A stretch of 64,000 nucleotides of DNA from contig NZ_FNAN01000012.1 in assembly GCF_900101885.1 (NCBI RefSeq), positions 248,001-312,000 of the forward strand. Reading direction: 5' to 3'. The notes under the pieces were generated by a model. It ran no database searches. It saw only the letters and a program-made list of their open reading frames with translations, and was not told the origin of the DNA. This document shows, in pieces, positions 43,610-51,569 of the stretch. Position 1 is the first letter of the stretch, and each line of letters opens with the position of its first letter. This DNA is from Dyadobacter soli (GTDB lineage: Bacteria; Bacteroidota; Bacteroidia; Cytophagales; Spirosomataceae). The position numbers and the translations under genes are program-made.

Positions 43610-44891
43610 CCGCGGGCGCAGCCACGTGCGCGTGTTTGGCCTGATAAGTGTAAACCGAGTACGGAAAAATCGCAGCGGCAACCCATTTAGAAACCAGGCT
43701 CGCGATAACGATCGGTATGAAAAGAATGTAGTTGTCGGCCAATGCGCACACAAGGAAAATGGACGTGAACGGCGCGTGAATGCTGCCGCTTAGCACGGCC
43801 GCCATGCCTATGAGCACGAAATTGACCGGAATGAGGCCGAGCCCGAAGTAATGGTTCAGTACCACACAAACGATCAGCCCCAGAAACGCGCCAATGAACA
43901 GGCTCGGCGCAAAAACACCGCCATCGCCACCCGCACCAAGCGTTACCGAGGTTGCAACCGGTTTGAGCAACAGCACCCCCAGCAATGGCAATATGACGGC
44001 CAAAGTAGGCGCATCGGCATGCCGAAACACGTGTTTGATACCCTCATAACCTTCCCCATAAAGGTTGGGCACAAAGAAAATCATCGTCGAAATCAGCAAT
44101 GAACCACCGATAATGCGGGTATAATCGTTTTGCAGCGAGCCGAAAAATTTCTTGCAAAACAACACGCATTTGGTAAGGTAAACCGAGTTGAGACCCGCCA
44201 GCACGCCCAGCAGGATCATGTAGGGAAGTGCCTCGGTGCGCCAGTTGGTGACACTGAAATGAAAGACTTGTTTGTAGAAGAAAAAACGGGTGATCAGGTA
44301 GGACGACAATACCGCCGTAATCACTGCGGCCGTATGGAGTTTGCTTTTTCTTCTCGTAAAAACTTCGAATGCAAACAGGAAACCAGCGACCGGCGCATTG
44401 AACAGCGCCGTCACACCCGCAGCCAGACCCGCGCATACGAGGTCCGTGCGGTACTTGCGCAGGTAGCTCACCTTCCGGCTCGACAATGCGCCGATAGCCG
44501 CCGTCGATACCACTGTTGATACTTCTATACCCGTGGAACCGCCGAAAATTACCGTCAGCAGGCCGTTGAAATAGTGCGAAGGGATTTTATAAGCCGGTAA
44601 TGTGTGGGCATTTTTGTTAATCGTGTCAAGTACTTCCTTGATCCCCTTATTGGCTTTGTTACGGAAAAGGAAGTAACGCAGCATATGAATGGTTGTGAGG
44701 CCAATGAGCGGGATAATGAATATCAGGTAGCGGTTATGCCGCAAATTTTCCAGGAAAGCCTCTTCGTAATGCTCGGTGATGACTTTAAGGGTATCCGCCA
44801 CCAATGCCGAAAAGACACCGGTTACAGCCGCCGCGATCAGCACCGCGACCACCCTCTGGGATTTTTTTACCTTGTAAGAATTAAATTCCAT
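43584..44891 (-). CDS. ClC-type chloride channel/antiporter
   Basis: A 435-residue ClC protein with ~10-12 helices. The first half carries IFGGSTGIEVSTVVSTAAIGA, the segment where the gating glutamate of ClC antiporters sits (GIE), then LVCAGLAAGVTALFNAPVAGFLFAFEVF. The second half has TSVTLGAGGDGGVFAPSLFIGAFLG (GxFxP motif) and MAAVLSGSIHAPFTSIFLV. The glutamate suggests proton-coupled exchange. No CBS domains. It ends with a Pro/Ala/His-rich tail and overlaps the nucleosidase 3' end by 26 bases. ATG 44891 fits the family start better than 44927. Confidence 0.93.
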   Translation of the reverse strand: MEFNSYKVKKSQRVVAVLIAAAVTGVFSALVADTLKVITEHYEEAFLENLRHNRYLIFIIPLIGLTTIHMLRYFLFRNKANKGIKEVLDTINKNAHTLPAYKIPSHYFNGLLTVIFGGSTGIEVSTVVSTAAIGALSSRKVSYLRKYRTDLVCAGLAAGVTALFNAPVAGFLFAFEVFTRRKSKLHTAAVITAVLSSYLITRFFFYKQVFHFSVTNWRTEALPYMILLGVLAGLNSVYLTKCVLFCKKFFGSLQNDYTRIIGGSLLISTMIFFVPNLYGEGYEGIKHVFRHADAPTLAVILPLLGVLLLKPVATSVTLGAGGDGGVFAPSLFIGAFLGLIVCVVLNHYFGLGLIPVNFVLIGMAAVLSGSIHAPFTSIFLVCALADNYILFIPIVIASLVSKWVAAAIFPYSVYTYQAKHAHVAAPAATVPQPRP

Positions 44892-45206
44892 TATCGTATC
44901 TTGAATAGGGAAACTCCACCCCTGCATTCAAAGATAACGCGTATTGAAGGTTTTTTGTTTAGGTAAACCAGGGTTATCATCTTAATTTAATCCAATTTCA
45001 TAGATTATTAAAAATAGATATTCGATGGTTACTATTTCAATATTAAATCCACCTGCAAAGCTATTTCCGAATGGTATGGATTTAATGAAAATTTACCAGT
45101 AAATGCCTCCTTTTCAACCGGTAGGTTTGATACTTCCGCTACTTTATTATCCGCCGGGCAAGACGTGCTGGCTATTCATTGTCAACGCATTAAACGCACA
45201 TAAACT
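44892..45206. other. AT-rich intergenic region between divergent genes
   Basis: About 315 bases, AT-rich at 44980-45080 (ATAGATTATTAAAAATAGATA..). It must hold promoters for the ClC gene (minus) and the propeller protein (plus). No ORF, strong hairpin or repeat was seen. Confidence 0.5.
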
Positions 45207-46316
45207 ATGAAGAAAGTTTACTTCCTGTTGGCTGCACTTGCAGGGCTCGTGTTCCTGGCCAACACTTCGCGCGTGAAGCCTGCAAAGTATGGCATGGCTG
45301 TGGGCACGCCGGAGATCCGATCGATCAGTGGTCTGGCTTTCGGGCCGGATGGGGTATTACTCGTGGGCGATTCCAAAAGCGCAACGGTTTTCGCCATCGA
45401 CACCAAAGATGCGGCAGCCAATGCCAATGCGCAACCAACTGAAATCAAGAACATTGACCAGAAAATTGCCGCGTTGCTGGGCACCGATGCGGCGAATATC
45501 AGCATTCAGGACATTGCTGTGAACCCGGTTTCCAAAAACATTTACTGCGGAGTACAAAGCGCCGATGGTACACCGGTACTGCTCAAAATCACCGGCGATA
45601 AAATCGAAGCGGTGAATACCAAAAATGTACCGTTTTCTAGCCTGGCGCTCAATAATGCGCCTGCCGAAGATGCGAAGGACAAACGTGGTAATTCTGTGCG
45701 GGTTGCGGCGATTTCCGATATCGGGTTCGCCGATGGGAAAGTGCTCGTGAGCGGGCTTTCGGGCCAGGAATTCAATTCCACTTTCCGCAGCATCTCTTTT
45801 CCTTTCGCCAACAAACAGGACCAGTCGACGCTGGAAATTTATCACGCGGCACATGGCAAATATGAGACCCTGGCGCCGATCCGTACATTTACAATCGCGG
45901 AAATCAAAGGTAAAAAGTACCTGGTAGCCAGCTACACCTGCACACCGCTCGTACTTTTCCCGATGGATGAGCTGAAACCCGGCACGCATGTAAAAGGCCG
46001 TACCGTGGCCGAAATGGGCAGCGGCAATTCACCGATCGATATGGTGACGGTGAGCAAAGGCGGGGAGTCGTTCCTGATGATGGCCAACTCGTCGCGTCCC
46101 GTTTTCAAGGTAAAATACAAAAGCATCGAAGCCTATCAGGGTGCACTGACCACGCCTGTGGTGGAAAGTTTCGCGACGGCCGGTGTCGATTTCGTTTCGC
46201 TGCCGGTGACGAATGTGATCCAGATGGACAAGCTCGACGATTCGCGGATGATCATTGTTCAACGCCGCTCGAACGGCAGCCTCGACCTCTGGACTTCGAG
46301 TGAAAGGTATTTGTAA
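45207..46316 (+). CDS. Secreted beta-propeller-like protein of unknown function
   Basis: A 369-residue exported protein with signal peptide (VYFLLAALAGLVFLANTS). Repeated strands such as ISGLAFGPDGVLLVGDSKSATVFAIDT, ISIQDIAVNPVSKNIYCGVQ and ISDIGFADGKVLVSGLSG resemble NHL/SMP-30-like propeller blades. No lipobox, no catalytic motif identified. The lipoprotein gene at 46333 starts 16 bases after its stop on the same strand, so they probably share a transcript. Both should be extracytoplasmic; function unknown. Confidence 0.8.
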   Translation: MKKVYFLLAALAGLVFLANTSRVKPAKYGMAVGTPEIRSISGLAFGPDGVLLVGDSKSATVFAIDTKDAAANANAQPTEIKNIDQKIAALLGTDAANISIQDIAVNPVSKNIYCGVQSADGTPVLLKITGDKIEAVNTKNVPFSSLALNNAPAEDAKDKRGNSVRVAAISDIGFADGKVLVSGLSGQEFNSTFRSISFPFANKQDQSTLEIYHAAHGKYETLAPIRTFTIAEIKGKKYLVASYTCTPLVLFPMDELKPGTHVKGRTVAEMGSGNSPIDMVTVSKGGESFLMMANSSRPVFKVKYKSIEAYQGALTTPVVESFATAGVDFVSLPVTNVIQMDKLDDSRMIIVQRRSNGSLDLWTSSERYL

Positions 46317-46332
46317 AACTGGGTTAAAAACC

Positions 46333-47421
46333 ATGGTCAGGCTGGCGAACATCTCCGGCCTGACTTTTTTTGTGTGCCTTATCTCCTGCCGGCAGAAAAG
46401 TGCTGATCAAACCATTACAATTCAGTGGAAAAATGAGCAGGCCGTCGCGGTTGCGATTCCGGGCACATTTACAGCCGACATTCCGCAAGATTCCGTATCC
46501 GAATTGATAACCATTAACATAGCAGAACAGGAAAATCCGGTAGGCATTCTCGGCTCATTCGAGCAGAAAGAAAGCGGGCTGCTATTCACACCCATGATTC
46601 CGTTCACGCGCGGAATGCGTTACGATGTACGCATACGCGGGAGGCGCGGAGGAGGTTTTGAAATACCTGAAAACAATGCTGGTAATGCTCCAAGTGTCAC
46701 AGCCATTTATCCTTCGGCCGATACGCTGCCTGAGAACCTGCTGAAAATCTACCTGCATTTCGATCAGCCCATGCGGGAGAGAATGTCGGGCAAATATGTA
46801 AAACTGGTCAAAAACAGGCGCGATACCATCGACGGAGCATTCCTGGACCTGCAACCGGAGCTTTGGAATCCTGAGCGTACGGTTCTAACCCTATGGCTCG
46901 ATCCGGGGCGTATCAAGCGCGATTTGCAACCCAACAAGCGGCTGGGTGCCCCTATGCAAGGCGGCTCGCATTATCAGTTGATTGTATCGCAGGCCTGGAC
47001 GGATGTGCGGGGAAGAAAACTGGCGAAGTCCTTTCAAAAGGCATTTATTACCGTTGGAAAAGATTCGCTGTCACCTCAGCCATCGCAATGGAAATTGGAA
47101 TCACCTTCGGCCACGACGAAAAACGCATTGAAAATTGGCTTTAAGGAACCACTGGATCACAGTCTTTTACAGGAAGTATTTACGGTTCACGATAGCAACG
47201 GCGCGAAGGTTGCAGGCCAATGGCAAGTGGACAAGGCTGAAATGCAATGCCGTTTTATTCCAAATGCAGCCTGGAAATCGGGCAATTACAAACTACTGAT
47301 TGAAACGCGGCTCGAAGACCTGGCTGGCAACAACCTCATTCGCCCATTTGACAGGGACATTACCCAAAAATCGAAACCTGTCACCACGGAGATCATTGAA
47401 CTACCGTTTACCGTCGACTGA
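46333..47421 (+). CDS. Lipoprotein with Ig-like (SbsA-type) domains
   Basis: A 362-residue lipoprotein: signal peptide with lipobox LISC at about residue 17. Two or three Ig-like segments resemble bacterial SbsA-type domains (TAIYPSADTLPENLLKIYLHFDQPMRERMSG; ALKIGFKEPLDHSLLQEVFTVHDSNG), which often bind or display other surface proteins. The frame is open to 46255, but a start at 46333 gives a proper lipoprotein signal. A GTG at 46300 is a weaker alternative. Converges with the LytTR gene, 1 base apart. Confidence 0.8.
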   Translation: MVRLANISGLTFFVCLISCRQKSADQTITIQWKNEQAVAVAIPGTFTADIPQDSVSELITINIAEQENPVGILGSFEQKESGLLFTPMIPFTRGMRYDVRIRGRRGGGFEIPENNAGNAPSVTAIYPSADTLPENLLKIYLHFDQPMRERMSGKYVKLVKNRRDTIDGAFLDLQPELWNPERTVLTLWLDPGRIKRDLQPNKRLGAPMQGGSHYQLIVSQAWTDVRGRKLAKSFQKAFITVGKDSLSPQPSQWKLESPSATTKNALKIGFKEPLDHSLLQEVFTVHDSNGAKVAGQWQVDKAEMQCRFIPNAAWKSGNYKLLIETRLEDLAGNNLIRPFDRDITQKSKPVTTEIIELPFTVD

Positions 47422-47422
47422 C

Positions 47423-48142
47423 CTACCGGTTCTTATCCATTAGCCTGCGGTTTACAACCTGCTCGATGACCTGCTCGCGGTAGTTGCGGCTGATAGGAAT
47501 GCGGTGGGTTTGCATAAAGATTTCATTACCATCAATTCCTTCGATTTTGCCGATCGAAACGATGTAGGATTTGTGGATGCGAATAAAATGCCGGCTGTCG
47601 AGGTTTTGTTCGAGGTGTTTGAGATTAAGCAGCGTGATATATTTGCCCTTGCGCGTGTGGATTGTGACGTAGTTTTGCAGGCCTTCGATGTACAGAATGT
47701 CGTCGAAGAAAATCTTCTCGTATTTGCTGCCGCATTTGATAAAAAAATAGTCTTCTTCTGTCTTCGACGTTGCCGATTTGGTGAGCAGTTTGTGATAATC
47801 CCTGGCCTTGCCTGCCGATTTGAAAAAACGTTCGAACGTGATTGGTTTGAGCAGGTAATCCATCACATTGAGCTGAAAACCTTCCAGCGCGTAACTGGGG
47901 TAGGCCGTGGTAATAATAGCCATCGGCGGGTTTTGGACGACTTTCAGGAAGTCGATCCCGCTCATTTTCGGCATTTGAATGTCGAGAAAGATCAGGTCCA
48001 CCGGTTCCCTGTCCATAAGGCTCAAGAGCTCTACCGGGTTTTCACAAACGCCCGTCAGTTTCAGGAAATCCACTTCCTTCACATAATCCGCCAGCCCTTC
48101 CCGCGCCAGCGGCTCATCGTCGATTATCACGCAGTTGATCAT
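47423..48142 (-). CDS. LytTR-family response regulator
   Basis: A 239-residue regulator. Receiver with D8-D9, phosphoacceptor D54 (LIFLDIQMPKMSGIDFLK) and LLKPITFERFF. LytTR domain ~135-235 (DYFFIKCGSKYEKIFFDDILYIEGLQNYVTIHT, SRHFIRIHKSYIVSIGKIEGI). It lies 3 bases after the kinase stop, so the pair is one operon. It closely resembles the pairs at 15.9 and 20.3 kb. Confidence 0.93.
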   Translation of the reverse strand: MINCVIIDDEPLAREGLADYVKEVDFLKLTGVCENPVELLSLMDREPVDLIFLDIQMPKMSGIDFLKVVQNPPMAIITTAYPSYALEGFQLNVMDYLLKPITFERFFKSAGKARDYHKLLTKSATSKTEEDYFFIKCGSKYEKIFFDDILYIEGLQNYVTIHTRKGKYITLLNLKHLEQNLDSRHFIRIHKSYIVSIGKIEGIDGNEIFMQTHRIPISRNYREQVIEQVVNRRLMDKNR

Positions 48143-48145
48143 CTA

Positions 48146-49303
48146 TCAGATCTGATTTAAAGACATTTGAGGCATTTCGGCCATTTCCAGCATTTCGAGA
48201 TCTACTTCAAAATGGATCACAAATTGGCTGGTATCGCGCCGGATATCGAGCTGATATTTTCCGGGGTAGATCAAATCCAGCCGTCGCCGGACGTTTTTCA
48301 GCCCGATCCCGCCGTAGTTGACCACCTCCGCATTTTGCTCTCCCGAAACACTGTTGCTGAGGTTGAATACCAGGTGCATATTATCGAGGCGCAGGTCGCC
48401 GCGGATCCAGTTTGGCGCAGTATGGTGCCTCGAAACGTGTTTGAACGAATTTTCCATGAAAGTCATGAGAATGAACGGTGCAATGCCCGGCTGTTTCTGG
48501 AAATGGCTCTGAACTTCGAAAACGACGTCCAGATTGTCGTTCTGACGCAGTTTTTCCAGCTCGATGAAATTTTCCAAATAGGCAATCTCCTTGCTTAGCG
48601 GAATCTGATGGTCGTTGCATTCATACAACTGGTGCCGGAGCAGTTCCGAAAACTTCGCCAGCGACGCCGACGCCCTATCCGGATTTTTATGGATCAGGAA
48701 AAAAATCGAGTTGATACTATTAAAAAGGAAATGCGGGTTAAACTGGTATTTCAGGAAATTCAGCTCGGTTTCTAGTTTCTCCTTTTCAAGCATTTGTTGC
48801 CTCCGTTGCGTTTGGAGCCAGTTTTTGGCCAGTTTAATGCTCATCGCGAACGTCATTGCCGCCACAGTGGAAGACAGCGGCCCGCCGAGCATCATATGGA
48901 AAAATCCATAGTTACCGGCTCCGAAAAATGCTTCCAGCGTTTTTCCAGCCGCCCAGGCACTCATGTAATAGCCCGGAACGATTAGCGCGGCGGTAGCCAG
49001 GATGGTGAGCGCCAAAAGCGTAAGAAATTCGAAGTATTTTCCCTTTTCGAGGTAACGCGGGACGAGGAAATACAGGTTGAAATATACCGCCAATGCCTGC
49101 CAAAGCACGTAAAACAGGAATTTGATAACGGAAGTCGTGAATAACGCTTCCACCACCTTCACCGGGTTGCCGAGCGCTACCACCCACCATATATAATGGT
49201 AAACGATCCAGAAAGGGATGTGATAGAGCTTGTACCTGAAAAACCAATGCGCACGGGCATGCGGAGAGGCAAAATCCGGATCGGAATGAGGCTGGGCGGT
49301 CAT
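48146..49303 (-). CDS. LytS-type sensor histidine kinase
   Basis: A 385-residue kinase. Membrane helices lie at ~30-170 (IVYHYIWWVVALG, FLFYVLWQALAVYFNLYFLV, LTLLALTILATAALIVPGYYM). Phosphoacceptor H191 (KYQFNPHFLFNSINSIFFLI), N box FILMTFMENSFKHVS, G box GGIGLKNVRRRLDLIYPGK. The frame extends to 49402, but that ATG lies two bases from a long hairpin and the extra 33 residues do not match the family, so 49303 is preferred. Confidence 0.92.
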   Translation of the reverse strand: MTAQPHSDPDFASPHARAHWFFRYKLYHIPFWIVYHYIWWVVALGNPVKVVEALFTTSVIKFLFYVLWQALAVYFNLYFLVPRYLEKGKYFEFLTLLALTILATAALIVPGYYMSAWAAGKTLEAFFGAGNYGFFHMMLGGPLSSTVAAMTFAMSIKLAKNWLQTQRRQQMLEKEKLETELNFLKYQFNPHFLFNSINSIFFLIHKNPDRASASLAKFSELLRHQLYECNDHQIPLSKEIAYLENFIELEKLRQNDNLDVVFEVQSHFQKQPGIAPFILMTFMENSFKHVSRHHTAPNWIRGDLRLDNMHLVFNLSNSVSGEQNAEVVNYGGIGLKNVRRRLDLIYPGKYQLDIRRDTSQFVIHFEVDLEMLEMAEMPQMSLNQI

Positions 49304-49403
49304 GTGGTACAAGGCTATGCTACCCCAAGTTACGGGAATAAGCGCAGACCAGGAGTCGGCTGGACGAAACGTCGGAAATAATTGATAAACTGCCGAGGAC
49401 ATT

Positions 49404-49453
49404 ATACCAGCAAGCCCCGGCGGATTCGGTCATCGGCCGGGGCTTGCTGGTAT
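49404..49453. terminator. 18-bp perfect hairpin between small gene and kinase
   Basis: ATACCAGCAAGCCCCGGC (49404-49421) and GCCGGGGCTTGCTGGTAT (49436-49453) pair perfectly across 14 bases. On the plus strand it is followed by TTGTTTT. It lies 11 bases after the stop of the small gene on the minus strand, so it probably separates that gene from the kinase. The T-run favours plus-strand termination. Confidence 0.75.
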
Positions 49454-49464
49454 TTGTTTTAACA

Positions 49465-49701
49465 TCAGGTCAATGTAACACCGCACGGGCAAGCTGTGCG
49501 GGCATTTACACTGCCATTGTATTCCAATTTGAGCTTCTTGCCCTTCTCATCTGCCTCTTCGAGCAGCTCGAAAGTACGGCGCTCGCCAAGCATCAGAAGC
49601 GACTGGAAAAGAATGCCGGCATATTTACTTTCTTCGCTGCCGGGGCCTTTTTCCTTGGCGAGATCATTGTAGTGTCCGAAAAGATCCTTTCCTTTTCCCA
49701 T
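49465..49701 (-). CDS. Small hypothetical protein (78 residues)
   Basis: Unrecognised. From ATG 49701 it reads MGKGKDLFGHYNDLAKEKG, a helical middle (YAGILFQSLLMLGERRTFELLEEADEKG) and a Cys-containing tail (TACPCGVTLT). A longer frame reaches 49896, but its first part runs through the 49.84-49.87 kb inverted repeat and is probably not coding. An intermediate ATG at 49758 is possible. No membrane segment or known domain. A terminator-like hairpin follows. Confidence 0.55.
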   Translation of the reverse strand: MGKGKDLFGHYNDLAKEKGPGSEESKYAGILFQSLLMLGERRTFELLEEADEKGKKLKLEYNGSVNARTACPCGVTLT

Positions 49702-49842
49702 GATTTTATGTTTTGCTTTGAATTTCAGAATCTTAGTTTTCCGCACCAAAAAGTGCATTGAATTTCTCTTTTGCCAATTTAGAAAAATAATTATAAAAAT
49801 TCTCAAAAAATGCATGCCAATGTGGGGCGGCTTGCGCCTCCC

Positions 49843-49950
49843 TGACCGCCGACCACTGACCGCCGACTGCCGATGACGGACTATGGAAAGGTTCATTTCA
49901 AGTGCGGACTCACCTGCGATCGGCGGTCGGCCGTCGGTGGTCGGCGGTCA
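49843..49950. repeat. 32-base inverted repeat of GGTCGGCGG type
   Basis: Left arm 49843-49874, right arm 49919-49950, 44 bases apart; 29 of 32 positions pair. Both arms are built of degenerate GACCGCC/GGTCGGC units. The right arm lies within the last ~13 codons of the START-domain gene. It resembles the dispersed GTCGGCGGTC repeats of Cytophagales genomes. Confidence 0.8.
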
Positions 49951-50554
49951 TCTCCCCCAACACCTTCCGCATATTTTGAAACGTCTCGATGGGTGCACGG
50001 CATGCGAACATATTTACGACATGGGCAGGAATATGGCCACCAGGGTCGACTTGCAGCGTGTATTCGACCCAAGCTTTACCATTCGGCAACGGGCGGATGA
50101 GCCACCGGTTGACGGACGTATTGATCCTTACAATGCCCTTCCGCTCGGGCAAAATACCTGGTACCGCCGGTGATTCGACCGTGACGGTACCATTGTTTTC
50201 GTGTTTGATTATTTTCAAATGCGTTACAAAATCGCGGTTATCCAACGGCCATGGCAAACTTACCTCGGTGTGATAAAACAGCTCGGTATCGGAGACCTTC
50301 CTGATCAGCTTGCACGATTTGGTATGGCAAACCCATCGCTCGGCTGCCTTCACGTCCAGCAATAATGCAACCACTTCATCGACGCCCGCGTCCAGCGTGC
50401 ATTCCGCTTTCATCGCTTTGATCTTCGAATCGGGGATCGTTTTGGCATACACCTTAATCCCGTCCCGCGCAGCTACACGTGTCCATTCCGCCTGCGCAAG
50501 CGCATACGTAACACACAGGTAAAGAGCCGTTAAAGTGATCAAAAAGTGCCTCAT
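49910..50554 (-). CDS. START-domain lipid-binding-like protein, exported
   Basis: A 214-residue protein with a signal peptide (FLITLTALYLCVTYALAQ) and a START (StAR-related lipid transfer) domain (~22-200: WTRVAARDGIKVYAKTIPDSKIKAMKAECTL, SLPWPLDNRDFVTHLKI, AWVEYTLQVDPGGHIPAHVVNMFACRAPIETFQNM). START domains bind lipids in a deep pocket; periplasmic bacterial members are common but little studied. The final residues (ADHRRPTADRR) are encoded by a dispersed inverted repeat and are probably an extension past the ancestral stop. Confidence 0.9.
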   Translation of the reverse strand: MRHFLITLTALYLCVTYALAQAEWTRVAARDGIKVYAKTIPDSKIKAMKAECTLDAGVDEVVALLLDVKAAERWVCHTKSCKLIRKVSDTELFYHTEVSLPWPLDNRDFVTHLKIIKHENNGTVTVESPAVPGILPERKGIVRINTSVNRWLIRPLPNGKAWVEYTLQVDPGGHIPAHVVNMFACRAPIETFQNMRKVLGEMTADHRRPTADRR

Positions 50555-50760
50555 AACGGCACAAAAATCTCACTTCAACACCCATTCCCGAAGCCCATTC
50601 CGCCCCTGACGCCGGAAAGCACGTTTCAACTGACAGAATGCGTGTTTGAACTGATGAAAAGTCGTGTGTGCCTGTGGCTCATTGGATTGTGGCGAAGCTG
50701 CCTTCAAATAATATTATTGAAAAGGATTTCGGCGGTATTCTGCAAATACTGGTCGAGAAA

Positions 50761-50792
50761 GTTGGCAATATGCCAACTTGTACATAATTTGG
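50761..50792 (+). promoter_or_regulatory. Candidate higBA operator and promoter
   Basis: The palindrome GTTGGCAATATGCCAAC (50761-50777; 7-bp arms, 3-base centre) contains TTG at 50762. About 20 bases later comes TAATTTGG (50785-50792), close to the Bacteroidota -7 consensus TAnnTTTG, so the palindrome would cover the -33 region. It lies 65 bases before the toxin start. Autorepression by the antitoxin is inferred. Confidence 0.6.
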
Positions 50793-50841
50793 TAACGATA
50801 ATCACGCGGGGGTTGCAGCTTCGAACTAACAGAGCTGCGCT

Positions 50842-51136
50842 ATGAGAATTACCCGGCGATTATTATTAAAGCGCTTTATGCGCAAACACGCTGATGCAAT
50901 CAGGAGTCTTGCAGTTTGGAAACAGGTTGTAAGGGATGCCGAATGGAAGCGGAATGCCGACGTGCTGTCTGGATTTTCCGGCAGCCAAGTTAATTAAAGG
51001 CAACAGAGCGCGGTTCAAGATCAATGGGAATAAATACCGCTTAATAGTTGAAGTTGATTACAATGATTCAACAGTCGAAGTACGGTTTGTAGGAACACAT
51101 TCCGAGTATGATAATATTAACGCAGAAACAATTTGA
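50842..51136 (+). pseudogene. higB: HigB-type toxin gene disrupted by a one-base frameshift
   Basis: HigB toxins (RelE superfamily) cleave mRNA on the ribosome. From ATG 50842 the first frame reads MRITRRLLLKRFMRKHADAI..WKQVVRDAEWKRNADVLSGF, matching the family N-terminus, then stops at 50997. The remainder (PAAKLIKGNRARFKINGNKYR, LIVEVDYNDSTVEVRFVGTH, SEYDNINAETI) continues in the +1 frame. Removing one T from the run at 50974-50977 restores a full ~97-residue HigB. The toxin is therefore probably inactive, unless the frameshift is an assembly error or ribosomal slippage occurs. The antitoxin gene follows 3 bases after 51136. Confidence 0.85.
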
Positions 51137-51139
51137 ACA

Positions 51140-51520
51140 ATGGAAAATGCACAATGGTATTTGATTGAAACCGAAGAAGAGTACGAAACAGCACTCAGCC
51201 GCTACGATGAGGTAAAATATTCGGCAAAAGGATCACAGGAACACAAAGAAAAAATGCTTCTTGTTCACTTGATCACCCAATATGAGTCTCTACACGACAT
51301 AGAAGTCGAAGTTGACCCTGTTGAAGTAATCAAAATAAGAATGGAGGATTTCGGTTACAAACCGGCCGACCTGGCCCAGGTATATGGCGATAAAGGGACT
51401 GTCAGTAAGGTTTTAAATTACAAACAGGCCCTTTCGCTGTCGATGATCCGTAAATTTAGCCAACTGCTGCGCATTCCTGTGGAGATGCTGATCCGGGAAT
51501 ATCCGTTGAAATCAGTCTAA
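51140..51520 (+). CDS. higA: HigA-type antitoxin with helix-turn-helix
   Basis: A 126-residue antitoxin. The N-terminal half is acidic (ETEEEYETALSRYDEVKYSA), and the C-terminal half a Xre/HigA-like helix-turn-helix (IRMEDFGYKPADLAQVYGDKGTVSKVLN, SLSMIRKFSQLLRIPVEMLI). It would neutralise HigB and repress the promoter upstream of the toxin. It starts 3 bases after the toxin frame ends. Intact, unlike its toxin. The reversed HigB-HigA order is usual for this class. Confidence 0.92.
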   Translation: MENAQWYLIETEEEYETALSRYDEVKYSAKGSQEHKEKMLLVHLITQYESLHDIEVEVDPVEVIKIRMEDFGYKPADLAQVYGDKGTVSKVLNYKQALSLSMIRKFSQLLRIPVEMLIREYPLKSV

Positions 51521-51569
51521 ATCGTGGCTTATATATTGACGGAACAGGTATTTTACATTCTTCACCTCC

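Noticed and set aside
50546..50841. 99-codon ORF upstream of higB
   Set aside because: It overlaps the START gene start and spans the candidate higBA promoter. Composition looks non-coding.
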